The notes beneath the pieces were generated by a model. The model had not been told where the DNA came from. It was given only the letters and a program-made list of their open reading frames with translations, and did no database searches. 64,000 nucleotides of DNA from positions 310,001 through 374,000 of the forward strand of contig JAPEHQ010000003.1 of the NCBI GenBank assembly GCA_027405735.1. The letters run 5' to 3'. Position numbers and translations under genes: made by a program. Below are positions 35,163-45,834 of this stretch, piece after piece; position 1 is the stretch's first letter; every line of letters starts with the position of its first letter. The DNA comes from Mucor racemosus. Lineage: Eukaryota; Mucoromycota; Mucoromycetes; Mucorales; Mucoraceae.

Positions 35163-35266
35163 AGTTCAGGCGCTATAATAATGCTTTTACATTGACTGAA
35201 GTGTGCAATTTAACAGGGTTTTAATTGCGCTAAATAATGTAAAGCCTTAAAAACCCTTTTCTACGT
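35163..35266 (+). repeat. Orphan end of tandem unit T1
   Basis: About 104 bp homologous to the end of unit T2 (up to 37271): GCTTTTACATTG, AATTGCGCTAAATAATGTAAAGCCTT and CTTTTCTACGT are shared. It starts at the right border of MITE B and, once the inversion is undone, is contiguous with 20272-21752. Confidence 0.75.
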
Positions 35267-35679
35267 GTGTTGTTTCTCACTTTTTGTTTTTATATTATCC
35301 CAAGAATATATTCATCGTTTGATAAGGCATATCAGACTATCAAGCTGATTCATCTACAACGCATAGAAACTGAAGTGATATTCAACAGATGCAGTTGCAT
35401 TGGAAAATTCAGCTCTTAGGGGTAGAAACACCTAGAATTATACTGGAAAACCAAAGTTCGCATTGGTCATCAAAGACAGACACCAACTTTCCAATCCACC
35501 AGTGTTAATTGCAGATATCAATTGTATAATCCTCTACCAATGCAAAATAGTAGTATGATATACTGTATCAATCAGTTCGACGATTATAATTAATAGTAAT
35601 AACAATAATAGGATCAAGTTTTTAAATTAATAACAAATAACTACTTACAGTATACTAGTAAACTGTAATTTAATACACT
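35267..35679. other. Spacer between tandem units
   Basis: About 410 bp with no gene and no similarity noticed to the rest of the island. In the restored ancestral order it would separate units T1 and T2. Confidence 0.45.
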
Positions 35680-37271
35680 ATCATTCAAAATGACTAAATA
35701 TTAATGAATCAGAGAAAATACAACTGGTAAAAAACTGATACTCAATATAAAACGAGGAAGTCAAGATTGATACAAAGTACATTCATTGTGTGGTGGAAAT
35801 CGCGACATTTTGATGGATAAAAATTACAGGACCAAGATGTTATGTTTGACTGCTTTAAGATTTTCAAAAGGGTTCAAAAAAAGCATTCTTCATTAAACGT
35901 AACTAGATGTTGAATACTCATCATAAGCGATTAGTATTATTCTGTCTTTTATTTAATTGTTGTATTATTAAAAGTCAAGCTTCTGGCTTTTCATAGCTTG
36001 TGACAATGCCAATGGGATGTTTCTGATTTTAAATTGACATTATCATAAGGGGGGCTGATGATATGTTTGATACTACTGTTGTAGATGGAACCAGTCAATT
36101 AATTTATGTAATTTGAATGCAAATACCGAGGAACCATTTTTAAGTTACTTAGGTTGGTTCTGGTAATAAAGCGTTGAATAAATTGGCTTGGGACAAAGAG
36201 GGTGGTAAAAAGGCGGCAATAGGTTCCAGGTTCCAGCGATGGACATGTTTATGTTTATGATGATATTGGAAACGTAAGATTGAAACTTAATGTAAATCAC
36301 CTATTACGCAATAATTATAACGCAAGACTATATTACCATCAAATAGACTACCACATAATATTAAAATATATAAAGATTTACAGTAATAAACTCAAATCAA
36401 GTGGGTACAGCATCGTACATTCTTGAAAAAATTCTGAAGTATTATAAAATCTCTTATTTTTAAGACTTACAAAGCTTATAAGCGGAATATTAATTTTAAA
36501 AATTATTCTTGTCCAGAGCATCAATTTTGACATTTTTTAATTTTTTTTTTTCTGATTTTGCAAATCTAGAGTTAATTATTCTACCAATTAAAAAAACAAA
36601 AATATAGACATATACAGAATTTAGCGCTCTATTTGCTCAATAAAAAATAATGAACATTTTTACTGCAAAATATAACATGAAAATCCTTTAATAAAAAAAC
36701 TTTTTTTGGGCCAAAAATGCTAATTTTCATTACTTAACATTTAATATTAGGCTTTTATAAAATGTATATTAGTTATGGCTACAATTTTCTCTCACAATAT
36801 AATATATTTAAACGTTGATTTTGGTATCAAAATTTGATTTTTCTGTTTTTTGATGAAAATTATGAGTGTTGGTAAGGATGAAATGAGCCCCGAAAATGTC
36901 CGCTACAAAGTCTGATTTTTCAGACCGCACATGGTTAAATATAAGAAAAGTTAAAATAAGAACGCTTTTTTATTTAAAATTTAGATATATACCATAGTAG
37001 TATAAGAGACTTAGCTATTCAATCTTGCTATGCTAAATTACGGCGTTGCTCTACGGGCTCGCTTTTGTAGTTTTTCAATGAAGCTATAATATGACAGATG
37101 GTTTTTCTGATAGAAAAATGTATGTTTCTATAATAACAGTTACTGCCTATTATTTTGTTTAGTTTGTGGTTTATGTGCTGTAATGCTGCTTTTACATTGG
37201 CTGAAATGTGCAATTTAGCAGGGTTTTAATTGCGCTAAATAATGTAAAGCCTTGAAAATCCTTTTCTACGT
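35680..37271 (+). repeat. Tandem unit T2 (about 1.59 kb), complete and uninterrupted
   Basis: Homologous to T1 (20272-21752 inverted plus 35163-35266). Near 36060-36290 it carries a decayed gene piece: a TTVVDGTSQL-like run, a GT-AG intron of about 45 nt, then NKLAWDKEG, KKAAIGS and, one frame away, DGHVYVYDDIGNVR. This looks like the C-terminal WD-repeat end of a dynein intermediate-chain-type protein (tentative). Frame breaks make it non-coding. The site where MITE B interrupts T1 is intact here (around 37165-37190). Confidence 0.65.
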
Positions 37272-37856
37272 AATAATACCAGAAAAAATGTCAGAAAATC
37301 TGAAAGCTTTGTTCATTCTTCATTATTGCATGAATTGATTATTAGATGGTCAGGATCTAAATAACCAAAAGCAACTCGTAGAAACTGATATTTGGAGCAT
37401 TTGTGGATGTTTCCAAGAGCAACCTGACTATTTAGTTTGAGCTTATTTGAACTAATATTGGCCGAAAAATACTGAATTTCTATGTCGATTCACTAAAAAT
37501 AACGACCGTTTCACGAAATTAAAATAGGAAATAGCTTTACTTAATGTCTTTCTAAAAAGTTTAATTTATCTGCAAAAAAAGCACAAATTCGATTTTGAAT
37601 GCTACATAGACATTTGATATGTCTAATATCTAAAGCAAAATCTATGTAAGCATAGATTAACATATAAAAGAAGGGAGGAGAGGCTTATCAGCTTTTTAAT
37701 GGCTGTGTATATAAAAATATAACAAAATTAATCGTGTACAGATTGGAAGAGCATTGTATATATACAAGTATACTTGTAAAACATGGATATTTTCAAGAAT
37801 TTATTTAACATGTTAGATAAAAAGTGTTTAATTCGAATTCTGGGATATAGATGCAT
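37272..37856. other. Intergenic, 3' flank of the Vma12-like gene
   Basis: About 0.6 kb of AT-rich DNA marking the end of the repeat island. No gene or repeat recognised. Confidence 0.5.
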
Positions 37857-38650
37857 TTAGAGTGTTGCAATTTTTTGATTTTTAGTCTTTTTCTTTTCGG
37901 ATGTTGCTGCATAGGCGTATTTTGCATATAATATCACTTCAACAATACCAATAAAAAACGATCCAGCTAATGCAGTTAATACTTGCTATGAAAATCAAAA
38001 ATATAAGTAATAAACTTCAAACAAAGATATGTAGACTCTTACCAAGCCAAGATCGCTGAATATGGATTGTGATACTTTATATACAGCAACATAGACAGCA
38101 ACCATCGAGAATAAAATATTGAAGATAGTTGCAATATGGCTTTTTACTTCTTTCAATTCATCTGGTTTGATACCTAGGTTGAATTTCTGGTCTTCAGATG
38201 TTACGACACTAGATACCATATTGTTGTAATTTCTCTCTTGTTGTTCAGCACGTAATTTGTCTAAATACGCCAGAAATTTGGGATCCTATTTGGTTATGCA
38301 TTGATTAAAAAAAGTTGACATTTAAGCTCTCAGCCCATATTAACATACTTGAGGGATAACCTCTTTGGGGGCAAAGTATAACCCGCTTCCAATAATTAAT
38401 TCATGAAAATGAATACCTTGATTACATAAAAACAAGTAAGTTATCAATACTCTATATTAATTGCATACATCATACCTAAATGTTTCGCAACGTATTCCAC
38501 CAAATCTGTGGATACAGGATAAGTCTCTTTAGACGAAAGATCTAATTTTGAAATCTTCTCGGCCTCTTCTCTATGTTTCTCGGAAAATTCTGGCTTCACC
38601 AAAGCTTCTTTGATGGAATTTTGTATCGTTTCAGTTAGACGTAAATCCAT
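37857..38650 (-). CDS. V-ATPase assembly factor, Vma12/Vph2 (TMEM199) family
   Basis: ER membrane protein that helps assemble the V0 sector of the vacuolar ATPase. Four exons. Exon 1 starts MDLRLTETIQNSIKEALVK. Exon 2 supplies HELIIGSGLYFAPKEVIPQ and exon 3 DPKFLAYLDKLRAEQQERNY, which is the family's conserved core: a basic-acidic region before the membrane part. Two membrane helices follow: IATIFNILFSMVAVYVAVY and, in exon 4, LTALAGSFFIGIVEVILYAKY. The tail is lysine-rich (EKKKTKNQK), suited to ER retention. Total about 215 residues, normal for the family. Introns are about 60-95 nt. Confidence 0.8.
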
Positions 38651-38788
38651 TTTTGTTGTTTAGGAGAAGAAGCTTTGGACTATCAATGACCGAGTAGTCC
38701 AGAAATCAACGTCCTTTTTTTTTGAACCACAGTCTTGATAAACACTACTTTTTGAGAGAAAAAAAGATAGCTTTCAAGTTTGGAAATC

Positions 38789-40241
38789 ATGCCCTCATCA
38801 GATTGTATATACACAGGCTCCTTGACATTGGGTCAAGGTAAAAGACTGATTTTAATGGCCAAATTAACATGAGATTCACATCGATTTGCTTTGTCTAGAC
38901 AAGTTGTGGAAAGGCGAGAGCATCATTACAGGTTATTCTCTTTTTTACTGCTTATTTTCTCTCTTGTATTGTTAATCATTGTAATATTTTTAGGCTTGTG
39001 TTTATATACGGACAATTCTTCAGATAAGAGTCAAATTCGCGATGTTTCTTTTCAATTGCGAGCAATTACCAATCTTACAGCCATCAAGTTATTTACCTTC
39101 AGTCCATATAGATATAAAGCGTAAAATTAAAGCTTTTTTTTTATTGTAAATGTTAATTTAACGCTGATCTTTAGTGTGCAAATGAATGAGGAAAGTAAAC
39201 TTATTGATTTTCTGGCTGAAGTATTTAACGAAGAGGTATATACAAACATATATACATTAGACATAATGGAATTGTTAAGAGTGTACGATAGTTTAATTTA
39301 TGTGGTACAACAAAAAACGCTTTATTAATTCAAGTGAACAATCATCAAGAAGAAGAAGAGGAAGAAGAAGGCGAAGATGGTAATACGGCAATCACTATTT
39401 AAAAAGATATATTATTCATCATAAATTATAGTACAAAGAATGAACATGGTATTGTATGGGGAAAAAGCTGATGCCGACCATTCTATTTCGGTGTATGCAC
39501 ATCCATTAATGAATGACACATGCTATTTTCCTGCTTATGAAATGGCAATCACTACAGATGATGCCGAAGAGAAAAGTATGTCAATTTTAGATGAAATATT
39601 TGGGATGGATCATGTATACAAGCATCGAGAAATGATGTCCTCGGCGGATATGATGGTACCTGTCAATAGATATACAGAAATAGAGATGCTTGAAAATTTG
39701 CATTCAAATAATTCTTCACAAAATAATTCTTCAGACATAATTACATCAGCAATGGCAGCTCGAAAAGCAACACATAATCGTCGACATCATATATCTGAAA
39801 AGAAATCAAGTAGTAGATCGCTAAAATCAGTGCCATCCAAATATGTATCAACTAAACCAATACCACCTGCTCCATCTGCGACTTCGATTAATAGGCTTGC
39901 TCAGGAAGAAAAGAAAAACGTAAATTTGTGGTAATCTATGGTTTTATTGATCTAACGCAATTGTTTTATTAGATGATTCGCAAAGCTGTTAAAGAAGAAT
40001 TGACAAAACAAGGAAAGCATATTAACGATGAAAAAGAGCTATATCAACAAGTATATACCAATATTCGATATTATTATGTAAGTAAGATTTGGATTCTCAA
40101 TTGATATTTACTGACGCTTTTCATAAATAGAGAGATATTGTCAACTCAATAACAGAAATTGATCAAGACAAACTAAATATTATTGTGAAAATGAATGTCG
40201 ATTTTCATAGCAACATGGAAAACATAATGAAACTACTTTAA
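38789..40241 (+). CDS. Multi-exon gene; possible Sld7/MTBP-type replication-initiation factor (tentative)
   Basis: The best model starts at 38789: exon 1 38789-38837, exon 2 38899-38931, exon 3 38994-39120, exon 4 from 39175, then an acidic micro-region (poly-Glu near 39350-39375), a long exon about 39431-39920 and two final exons ending at 40241. It begins MPSSDCIYTGSLTLGQD and continues ESIITGLCLYTDN. The intron between exons 2 and 3, if translated, mimics a membrane helix; the frame that does so has no ATG. The junction between exons 4 and 5 is uncertain. The C-terminus (NMIRKAVKEELTKQGKH, ELYQQVYTNIRYYYRDIV) resembles the C-terminal domain shared by Sld7 and MTBP, partners of Sld3/Treslin in CDK-dependent origin firing. 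That assignment is from pattern only. Confidence 0.45.
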
Positions 40242-40458
40242 AAAAATTGTATATAATAATAATAGTAATAAAAAGTTTATTTATAAAGAGAAAGCGAATA
40301 TATAATTTTACAATATATTATATCTAATTGATTCCATGATTATAAAATAATAAATGGAGATGTTGTATGTATATAAAAAAAATGAAAAGAGATACAGACT
40401 GAAATGATATATGAACAAGGGTGATTTAATAAATGGCCAAAGAAAATCTATAAATGAT

Positions 40459-40510
40459 TTAAGATTGATGAAATTGTGGTAATTGAGGATTATTTTGCTG
40501 CTGCTGCTGC

Positions 40511-40595
<85 letters not shown>

Positions 40596-41340
40596 GAAAA
40601 ATGTGTTGTTGTTGTTGCAATAACTGTTGTTGCTGTTGCTGTAATAACTGCTGTTGCTGCTGCTGTAATTGCAGTTGTATTTGCTCCTCACGTCTTAATC
40701 TACCCCTCTTTAAAGGTGGCTGTTGTTCATGCCATGCATCCATATTCATTGATCTACCCATAAAAGATAGTTCAGTAGGCATCATTCGTCGTTTAAATCC
40801 CTCGGTTATGTTGTTGTTGTTGGTAGCTTGATCCCATACACCATCCATTGTGCGACCATTTGATAATGGCACAATATTATGAGTAAATGTAAATTGGGAA
40901 TGAGGATCAATTTGAAAAGGATTATTAATAAGTTTTTGTTGTAGTGGTAATTCGTCATTTTGATGTATTCTAGAGGAAGGAGTAACATTTTGTTGTTGTA
41001 CAGGAGGTTGTGTAGACGTAGTATTATTTGTGGGAGAAGCAACAGATGAGCCGCCCATTTCAGAAGTTAACTGATTATTTTTCTGACGAGCAAAAGATAA
41101 AACATCTTGTACAGGAATATAGCCGTTTTCGGGTTGAGCACTGATAAACTCGTATAAATCTTGCAAAGCTTGTTGATAACCAGCTGCGTATGACTTCCGG
41201 TTTTGAACTAAAGAATCTTTGTATAAAGTTGTAACTTTTAAAGCAGCAGCTTTGAAAGAGTCCATCAAAGCATTTTCTGTTGATTCGTAAGAATCCATAA
41301 TATTATTTTGTGGTTGATTTGATTGTGCTGTTCCTTCCAT
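40459..41340 (-). CDS. PolyQ protein with HAPSTR1/C16orf72-like domain
   Basis: Intronless, about 293 residues from the ATG at 41340. The N-terminal domain reads ESTENALMDSFKAAALKVTTLYKDSL, RKSYAAGYQQALQDLYEFI. This resembles the C16orf72/HAPSTR1 (TAPR1) domain, a stress-response partner of the HUWE1 ubiquitin ligase in animals. The middle is Asn/Gln/Pro-rich and includes a basic PPLKRGRLRREEQ segment that may be a nuclear localisation signal. The C-terminus is dominated by glutamine: several short runs and one uninterrupted run of 34 Gln, then NNPQLPQFHQS. The open frame extends to 41535, but the extra 65 residues are Phe/Ser-rich and look like 5' UTR. Domain naming is from memory of the motif. 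Confidence 0.65.
40495..40596 (-). repeat. (CAA/CAG)34 trinucleotide repeat, coding polyglutamine
   Basis: 102 bp of pure glutamine codons on the minus strand: mostly CAA, with CAG only near the 3' end. It is a candidate for length variation between strains. Confidence 0.9.
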
Positions 41341-42506
41341 AATATGAAAAAAGTAAGAAATTGAGAAAAAGAGAGGATAAAAGGGGGAGCCTTTTACTCT
41401 TAAAAAAAAGTAAAATAATGTTTGTAAGACTAACCAAAAGTTACAAATTTTTTGCACCTCTCTATGAAATAAAGAAAAAGGAAAAAAAACGCAGGGAATA
41501 GAGACTGCTTCAAGTTTCTTGTATACGCTTACCACCCGATTTGTTGGTTTATCTTGCAGTTCCGCACCAAATCTTGTTCAACTCATACTCATGGTGAGTA
41601 ACTTTTATGGTATTTGAATCTTTAAATTTGAGTGTCCTACTTGGAATTACACCCCCACATCTACTATCGAATGATTAAACGCCAACAGTAAGGCATCTGA
41701 CACTGCTGATATACTTGAATGTGAAACATGACTTTCATGTATCAAAACTTAAAGGCATTGTAGCGATATTTTTCGTTGGATAAGTATATATTATTTCAAT
41801 TACACAGATGATCATGTTCATGAATAATATTTGATCCCCTAAAGATATCGCGATTTTATAGTAAAAGCGGTTGAGAGAAGGCTACAATGATGATAAAAAG
41901 GCATTGGAGCTGAAATTATGACTATATTTTATAGAATTGTTTTATCTGAATTAGAGTATAAAGATATGCTTCCCAATTGATATATTATTCTTTGAACTGA
42001 TTTACAGGTATACATATTTTTAAATCAAATGAGCACGACTATTTTGCTTTGTCCATTGCATATCTTAAAAAATGCCATGACCTTCCATTAGCAGAAAAAT
42101 AACGGAATTCCTTCTCCTCCCACCTAAGCTTAAAAATAAGTGTATAAATGATTTCTATTGTTATGCTATTTTTTTTATAAGGGTATCCCACATTATAGAA
42201 AAAGCGCCATAATTGTTATATAATCGCCGGACACATGTCCGGTAGTCCGGTAATGGCAAAAATACCATAAAAAAAGGTACCATATTTTTATCCTCTTGGC
42301 GCAATGCAAAAGAATCCATCTTTTGAGAAGTAGCGAAAAAGAAAAGGCATTTCAACGCTAATTCGAAATAAACAAAATATAAACGGTTTTCAGACTTATT
42401 ATTAAATATATTAATGTTTTTATTTTGTAAAATTAAAAGTACAAGCTTTTGGAAAAATCCTTTAAATATGAGTCTAGGTAAATGTCCATGCCATTTATTT
42501 TGCTGT
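41341..42506. other. Intergenic with one small repeat
   Basis: Holds the presumed promoter/5' UTR of the polyQ gene, AT-rich DNA and, at 42184-42294, copy 2 of the CCGG-hairpin repeat. An open frame at 42161-42526 overlaps that repeat and has no domain; it is not called. Confidence 0.55.
42184..42294 (+). repeat. ~111-bp CCGG-hairpin dispersed repeat, copy 2
   Basis: Same orientation as copy 1 at 9902-10015. The core is a perfect palindrome CCGGACACATGTCCGG followed by another TCCGG. The right end (ACCATATTTTTATCCT) matches copy 1 exactly. Copy 2 lacks a few bases of the core seen in copy 1. Confidence 0.6.
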
Positions 42507-43736
42507 CTATTGCTTTTCTTCCCCATATTTGACCATCATAGACATAGTTTCATAGATAAGATCTGAAGCCAAGAAAGTTGTCAATTGTGCTTGAGTGTCA
42601 TATGCAGGTGCAACTTCAACAACATCCATACCCACAATGTTGTAACCATAAAGACTACGAAGAATGTATCTCATTTCTCTGGTCAAAAACCCACCTGTCT
42701 CTGGTGTACCTGTAGCAGGTGCCATTGAAGGGTCAATAACATCAATATCAATAGAAAGATAAACTAAAGCATTATCTGGAGAACCCAAAATTTCCTTGAT
42801 GCGCTCTGAAATCCCATCTACACCCAAAGTGAAAATGTCATTGGCTTTAATCATACGATATCCCAACGCTTCATCACGGGCAATGTCATCTTTATCGTAC
42901 AAACTAGATCGAATACCAACATGTAAGGATGTTCCATTGGTAGTCAAACCTTCTTTAGAGGCGTGGTAAAGAGGATTACCATGATTGTACTTGGATCCCT
43001 TGGCCTTGACGTTATAGATCTCTGGAGCCCAAGTATCTAAATGAGAATCAAAATGGATGACAGAAATAGGTCGACCATGAGCTTCACGCATAGCTCTTAA
43101 AACGGGTAACAAAATGGTATGATCACCACCCAAAGTAATCAAACGAGGAATACCATTATTAATTTTAGAGTGTGTAGGACGAGCAGGACGAGAAAGAACA
43201 TATTTGGCATGTGCTTCAATTTGAGACATGGCATGATCACTGTCAAAAGGTTCAAATGGAATATCACCACAATCTACGGCCTTTGCCCAAGATTTGAAAG
43301 GGTTAATGTGGAGTTCATTATTATAACCCTGCGATTTATTGACGTTAGTATTTTTTTTTTTCAAATTCATATAATAAAATACCTTAATACGCTTTGAACC
43401 TTCACGAATTCCAGATGGACCAAATCTAGCACCTGTTCTAAAAGTAACCCCGATATCATATGGAGCGCCAATGACAGCAATATCGTAATCTTCATTAGCA
43501 TCTTCTTCCCAGCATTGGAGATAGGGTAAATGAGCAAAAGTAGAGATACCAGCAAAAGAAGGAACATAACTATCTTTTTGTAAAATTGGACGATTGAAAA
43601 TGACAGGCATTTCATCAGGGCCTGACAATGGAATTTGACCTATATTGCCATTATTGTGGTGATCATGGCCAGCATGGGCAGTAACAGCGGACAAGAAACC
43701 AGTCAAGACCAGACTTTTAAGGATGGAAGAAAGCAT
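42507..43736 (-). CDS. Secreted ureohydrolase (agmatinase-like)
   Basis: Manganese ureohydrolase of the arginase/agmatinase family that releases urea from a guanidino compound. The N-terminus is a signal peptide (MLSSILKSLVLTGFLSAVTA) followed by a His-rich HAGHDHHNNG. Metal ligands are all visible: LGGDHTI, HFDSHLD (Asp-x-His-x-Asp) and SIDIDVIDPSMAPATGTPETGG. A 54-nt intron (43383-43330) must be removed: it has GTATTT, a perfect TACTAAC branch site and CAG, and joins SKRIK to GYNNELHINPF. Since 54 is a multiple of three and has no stop, the frame stays open if it is retained. The mature form is about 391 residues before signal cleavage. Substrate (agmatine or another guanidine) is not fixed by sequence. 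Confidence 0.9.
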   Translation of the reverse strand: MLSSILKSLVLTGFLSAVTAHAGHDHHNNGNIGQIPLSGPDEMPVIFNRPILQKDSYVPSFAGISTFAHLPYLQCWEEDANEDYDIAVIGAPYDIGVTFRTGARFGPSGIREGSKRIKVFYYMNLKKKNTNVNKSQGYNNELHINPFKSWAKAVDCGDIPFEPFDSDHAMSQIEAHAKYVLSRPARPTHSKINNGIPRLITLGGDHTILLPVLRAMREAHGRPISVIHFDSHLDTWAPEIYNVKAKGSKYNHGNPLYHASKEGLTTNGTSLHVGIRSSLYDKDDIARDEALGYRMIKANDIFTLGVDGISERIKEILGSPDNALVYLSIDIDVIDPSMAPATGTPETGGFLTREMRYILRSLYGYNIVGMDVVEVAPAYDTQAQLTTFLASDLIYETMSMMVKYGEEKQ

Positions 43737-44059
43737 GTCTATATGTTTGTATATGAAGAAAAGAGCAAGTAAAAAGACAATTGAATTTTCCCTCGAAAAG
43801 ATCCATCATTTAATGCTTTAGGAGCCATTCTCACGAAAGCATTGATCGCTGTCTCTATTGGACGAATATTTGTCAGAACATTGAACAAATTGCATTGAAC
43901 ATCCGTAGCAAGGAATGGGTGCTTATAGTTGCTTACATGATTGTAATGAAATTGTTACTGGCCAATTAGAAAATGGTACGCGTTAAGGCTTTATTATTCA
44001 ATTATCTCATTTCATTAATTCAAAACCTTCCTTCTCAAACGTGGAATAATTTCAATAAA
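43737..44059. other. Divergent intergenic region
   Basis: About 320 bp between the start codons of the ureohydrolase (minus) and Hrd3 (plus), likely carrying both promoters. AT-rich; no specific element identified. Confidence 0.55.
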
Positions 44060-45803
44060 ATGAATAAACAGCAGCCTCAAAACTGTTGGAAAATGAGAGT
44101 TATTTATTTAGCTCGTAAGTTTTCTTTTCTCAAATGAAATTGAAATGTAGGAATTGTTAATCTAATGTGTACATTATTAGCTTTTATTCTCGGTTGTGTA
44201 GCTCAAATCGTTTCTGCAGCAGAAACTCAAGATAAACAGGCAGTAAATATATCTTTTTTTTTTTTTCTGTTTTCGTAAGCTTTAAATAATTTTAACTTGT
44301 GATTTAGGCATTCACAACATCAATAGAAAAAGGAAATGCAGATGTTTATACTGATGGTCTGTTTTGACATTTTTGTTATTTGCATATATTGTACTAAAGT
44401 GTTCTTGTTAAATAGGTCAACGCTTATATCATGAAGCATTGAAACAACTTGAAATCATCGAAAAAAATTATGTAAATACAACAATTGACCCAACAAATGA
44501 TAAAACTAGCTTTACAGATCGTATAATTGAAAAAATAATCACTTTTTGGTCATCAAGTACAGCAAACTCCATTACACAGTCTTCATCAATGAACAAAGAG
44601 CAGCAATCAAAGGATTTTGAAACTGCAGCTGCATTACTCGAAAAATCAGCCAGAGATTATGACAACAATGATGCTTTATTACTGTTGGCCGAATTAAACT
44701 TTGTAAGCGCATACCATATCTAATCAAATTAATGCAAAATTAACGCATTTGCAGTTTTCCAAATATGCATACCCAAGAAATTATAAAAACGCATTCGATT
44801 TCTACAACGAATTAGCATCAAAAGGTAATGCTACTGCACAGCAAATGATTGGTTTCATCTATGCTACTGGTATTGGCAATATTGTTGAACGAGATCAGGC
44901 CAAAGCACTTTTATACCACACATTCGCTGCTCATGGTGGCGATACCACAGCTGAAATGACAATGGGTTATCGCTACTTGTTGGGCATTGGCACAGATGAA
45001 ACTTGTGAAGATGCCTTATATCACTACAAAAACGTCGCAAATAAAGTCATTGATTACTACCTTTCTGGTCCTCCAGGAGGTCATACCCCACCCTTATCAA
45101 AGGTTCGACTTTCTGAAGAGCATGGTGGTGTGTATGGATATGGCGCAAGTGTAACTACCGAGAAAAGATCTCGCCATTCAGGTGGGTCTGAGAAATCTGT
45201 TAGTATTGCTGAAATTTTGCAATATTGGCGCTATTTGGCAGCAAAGCAAGATGTCGACGCTCAATTAATGTTGGGACAAGTATACTATTTAGGAACTCGT
45301 AGTATTCCACGCAATTTCAATGAAGCATACATGTTTTTCCATCAAATTGTTGATAAAATCTCTCCAGGAGGAAAAATACCCGCAAAAAATAGTAAAGTTA
45401 TTGGACAGGCTGCTGGTTATCTAGGTCTAATGTATTGGCGTGGTGAAGGTGTAGATGCTGATGAAAAGACAGCACATAAATGGTTTCAATTGGGTGTTGA
45501 ATTGGGTGATTCTACATCTCAAAATAGCTTGGGAATGATGTATTTGGACGGCATTGTTGTTGCTAAAAATAGAGAAAAAGCTATTGAATATTTCAAGAAA
45601 GCTGCAGATCAGGAAAATCCAAATGCTCAAGTTAATTTAGCAAAGGAATATGCACAATCTGAAACTAATATGCCTCATGCTATTCGATTATTTACAAAGG
45701 CTGCTGATGCTAAACACTTACTGGCTTACTGGTATCTTGCTCATATGAATGAACAAGGCATGACACCAAGACCATCTTGCCGAGTTGCAGTTTCAGTAAG
45801 TGA

Positions 45804-45834
<31 letters not shown>

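Noticed and set aside
35180..37271. A separate ~70-bp palindromic MITE (GCTTTTACATT...AATGTAAAGC) present twice
   Set aside because: Both copies lie at the same place in the two tandem units, so they are explained by the duplication and need not be independent insertions.
38891..39124. Apparent single-span membrane protein
   Set aside because: No ATG in the frame; the hydrophobic part has GT-AG borders and is an intron of the gene starting at 38789.
40476..40831. Poly-Val and poly-Cys frames opposite the polyQ tract
   Set aside because: Antisense readings of the CAA/CAG repeat.
41341..41535. N-terminal extension of the polyQ protein
   Set aside because: Phe/Ser/Leu-rich and lacking conservation-like features; the HAPSTR1-like domain starts soon after the ATG at 41340.
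42161..42526. 121-codon minus-strand frame
   Set aside because: Overlaps a short dispersed repeat and the end of the ureohydrolase gene, no domain, composition like AT-rich noncoding DNA.
43119..43397. Plus-strand frame inside the ureohydrolase
   Set aside because: Shadow of the minus-strand gene; lacks any recognisable motif.
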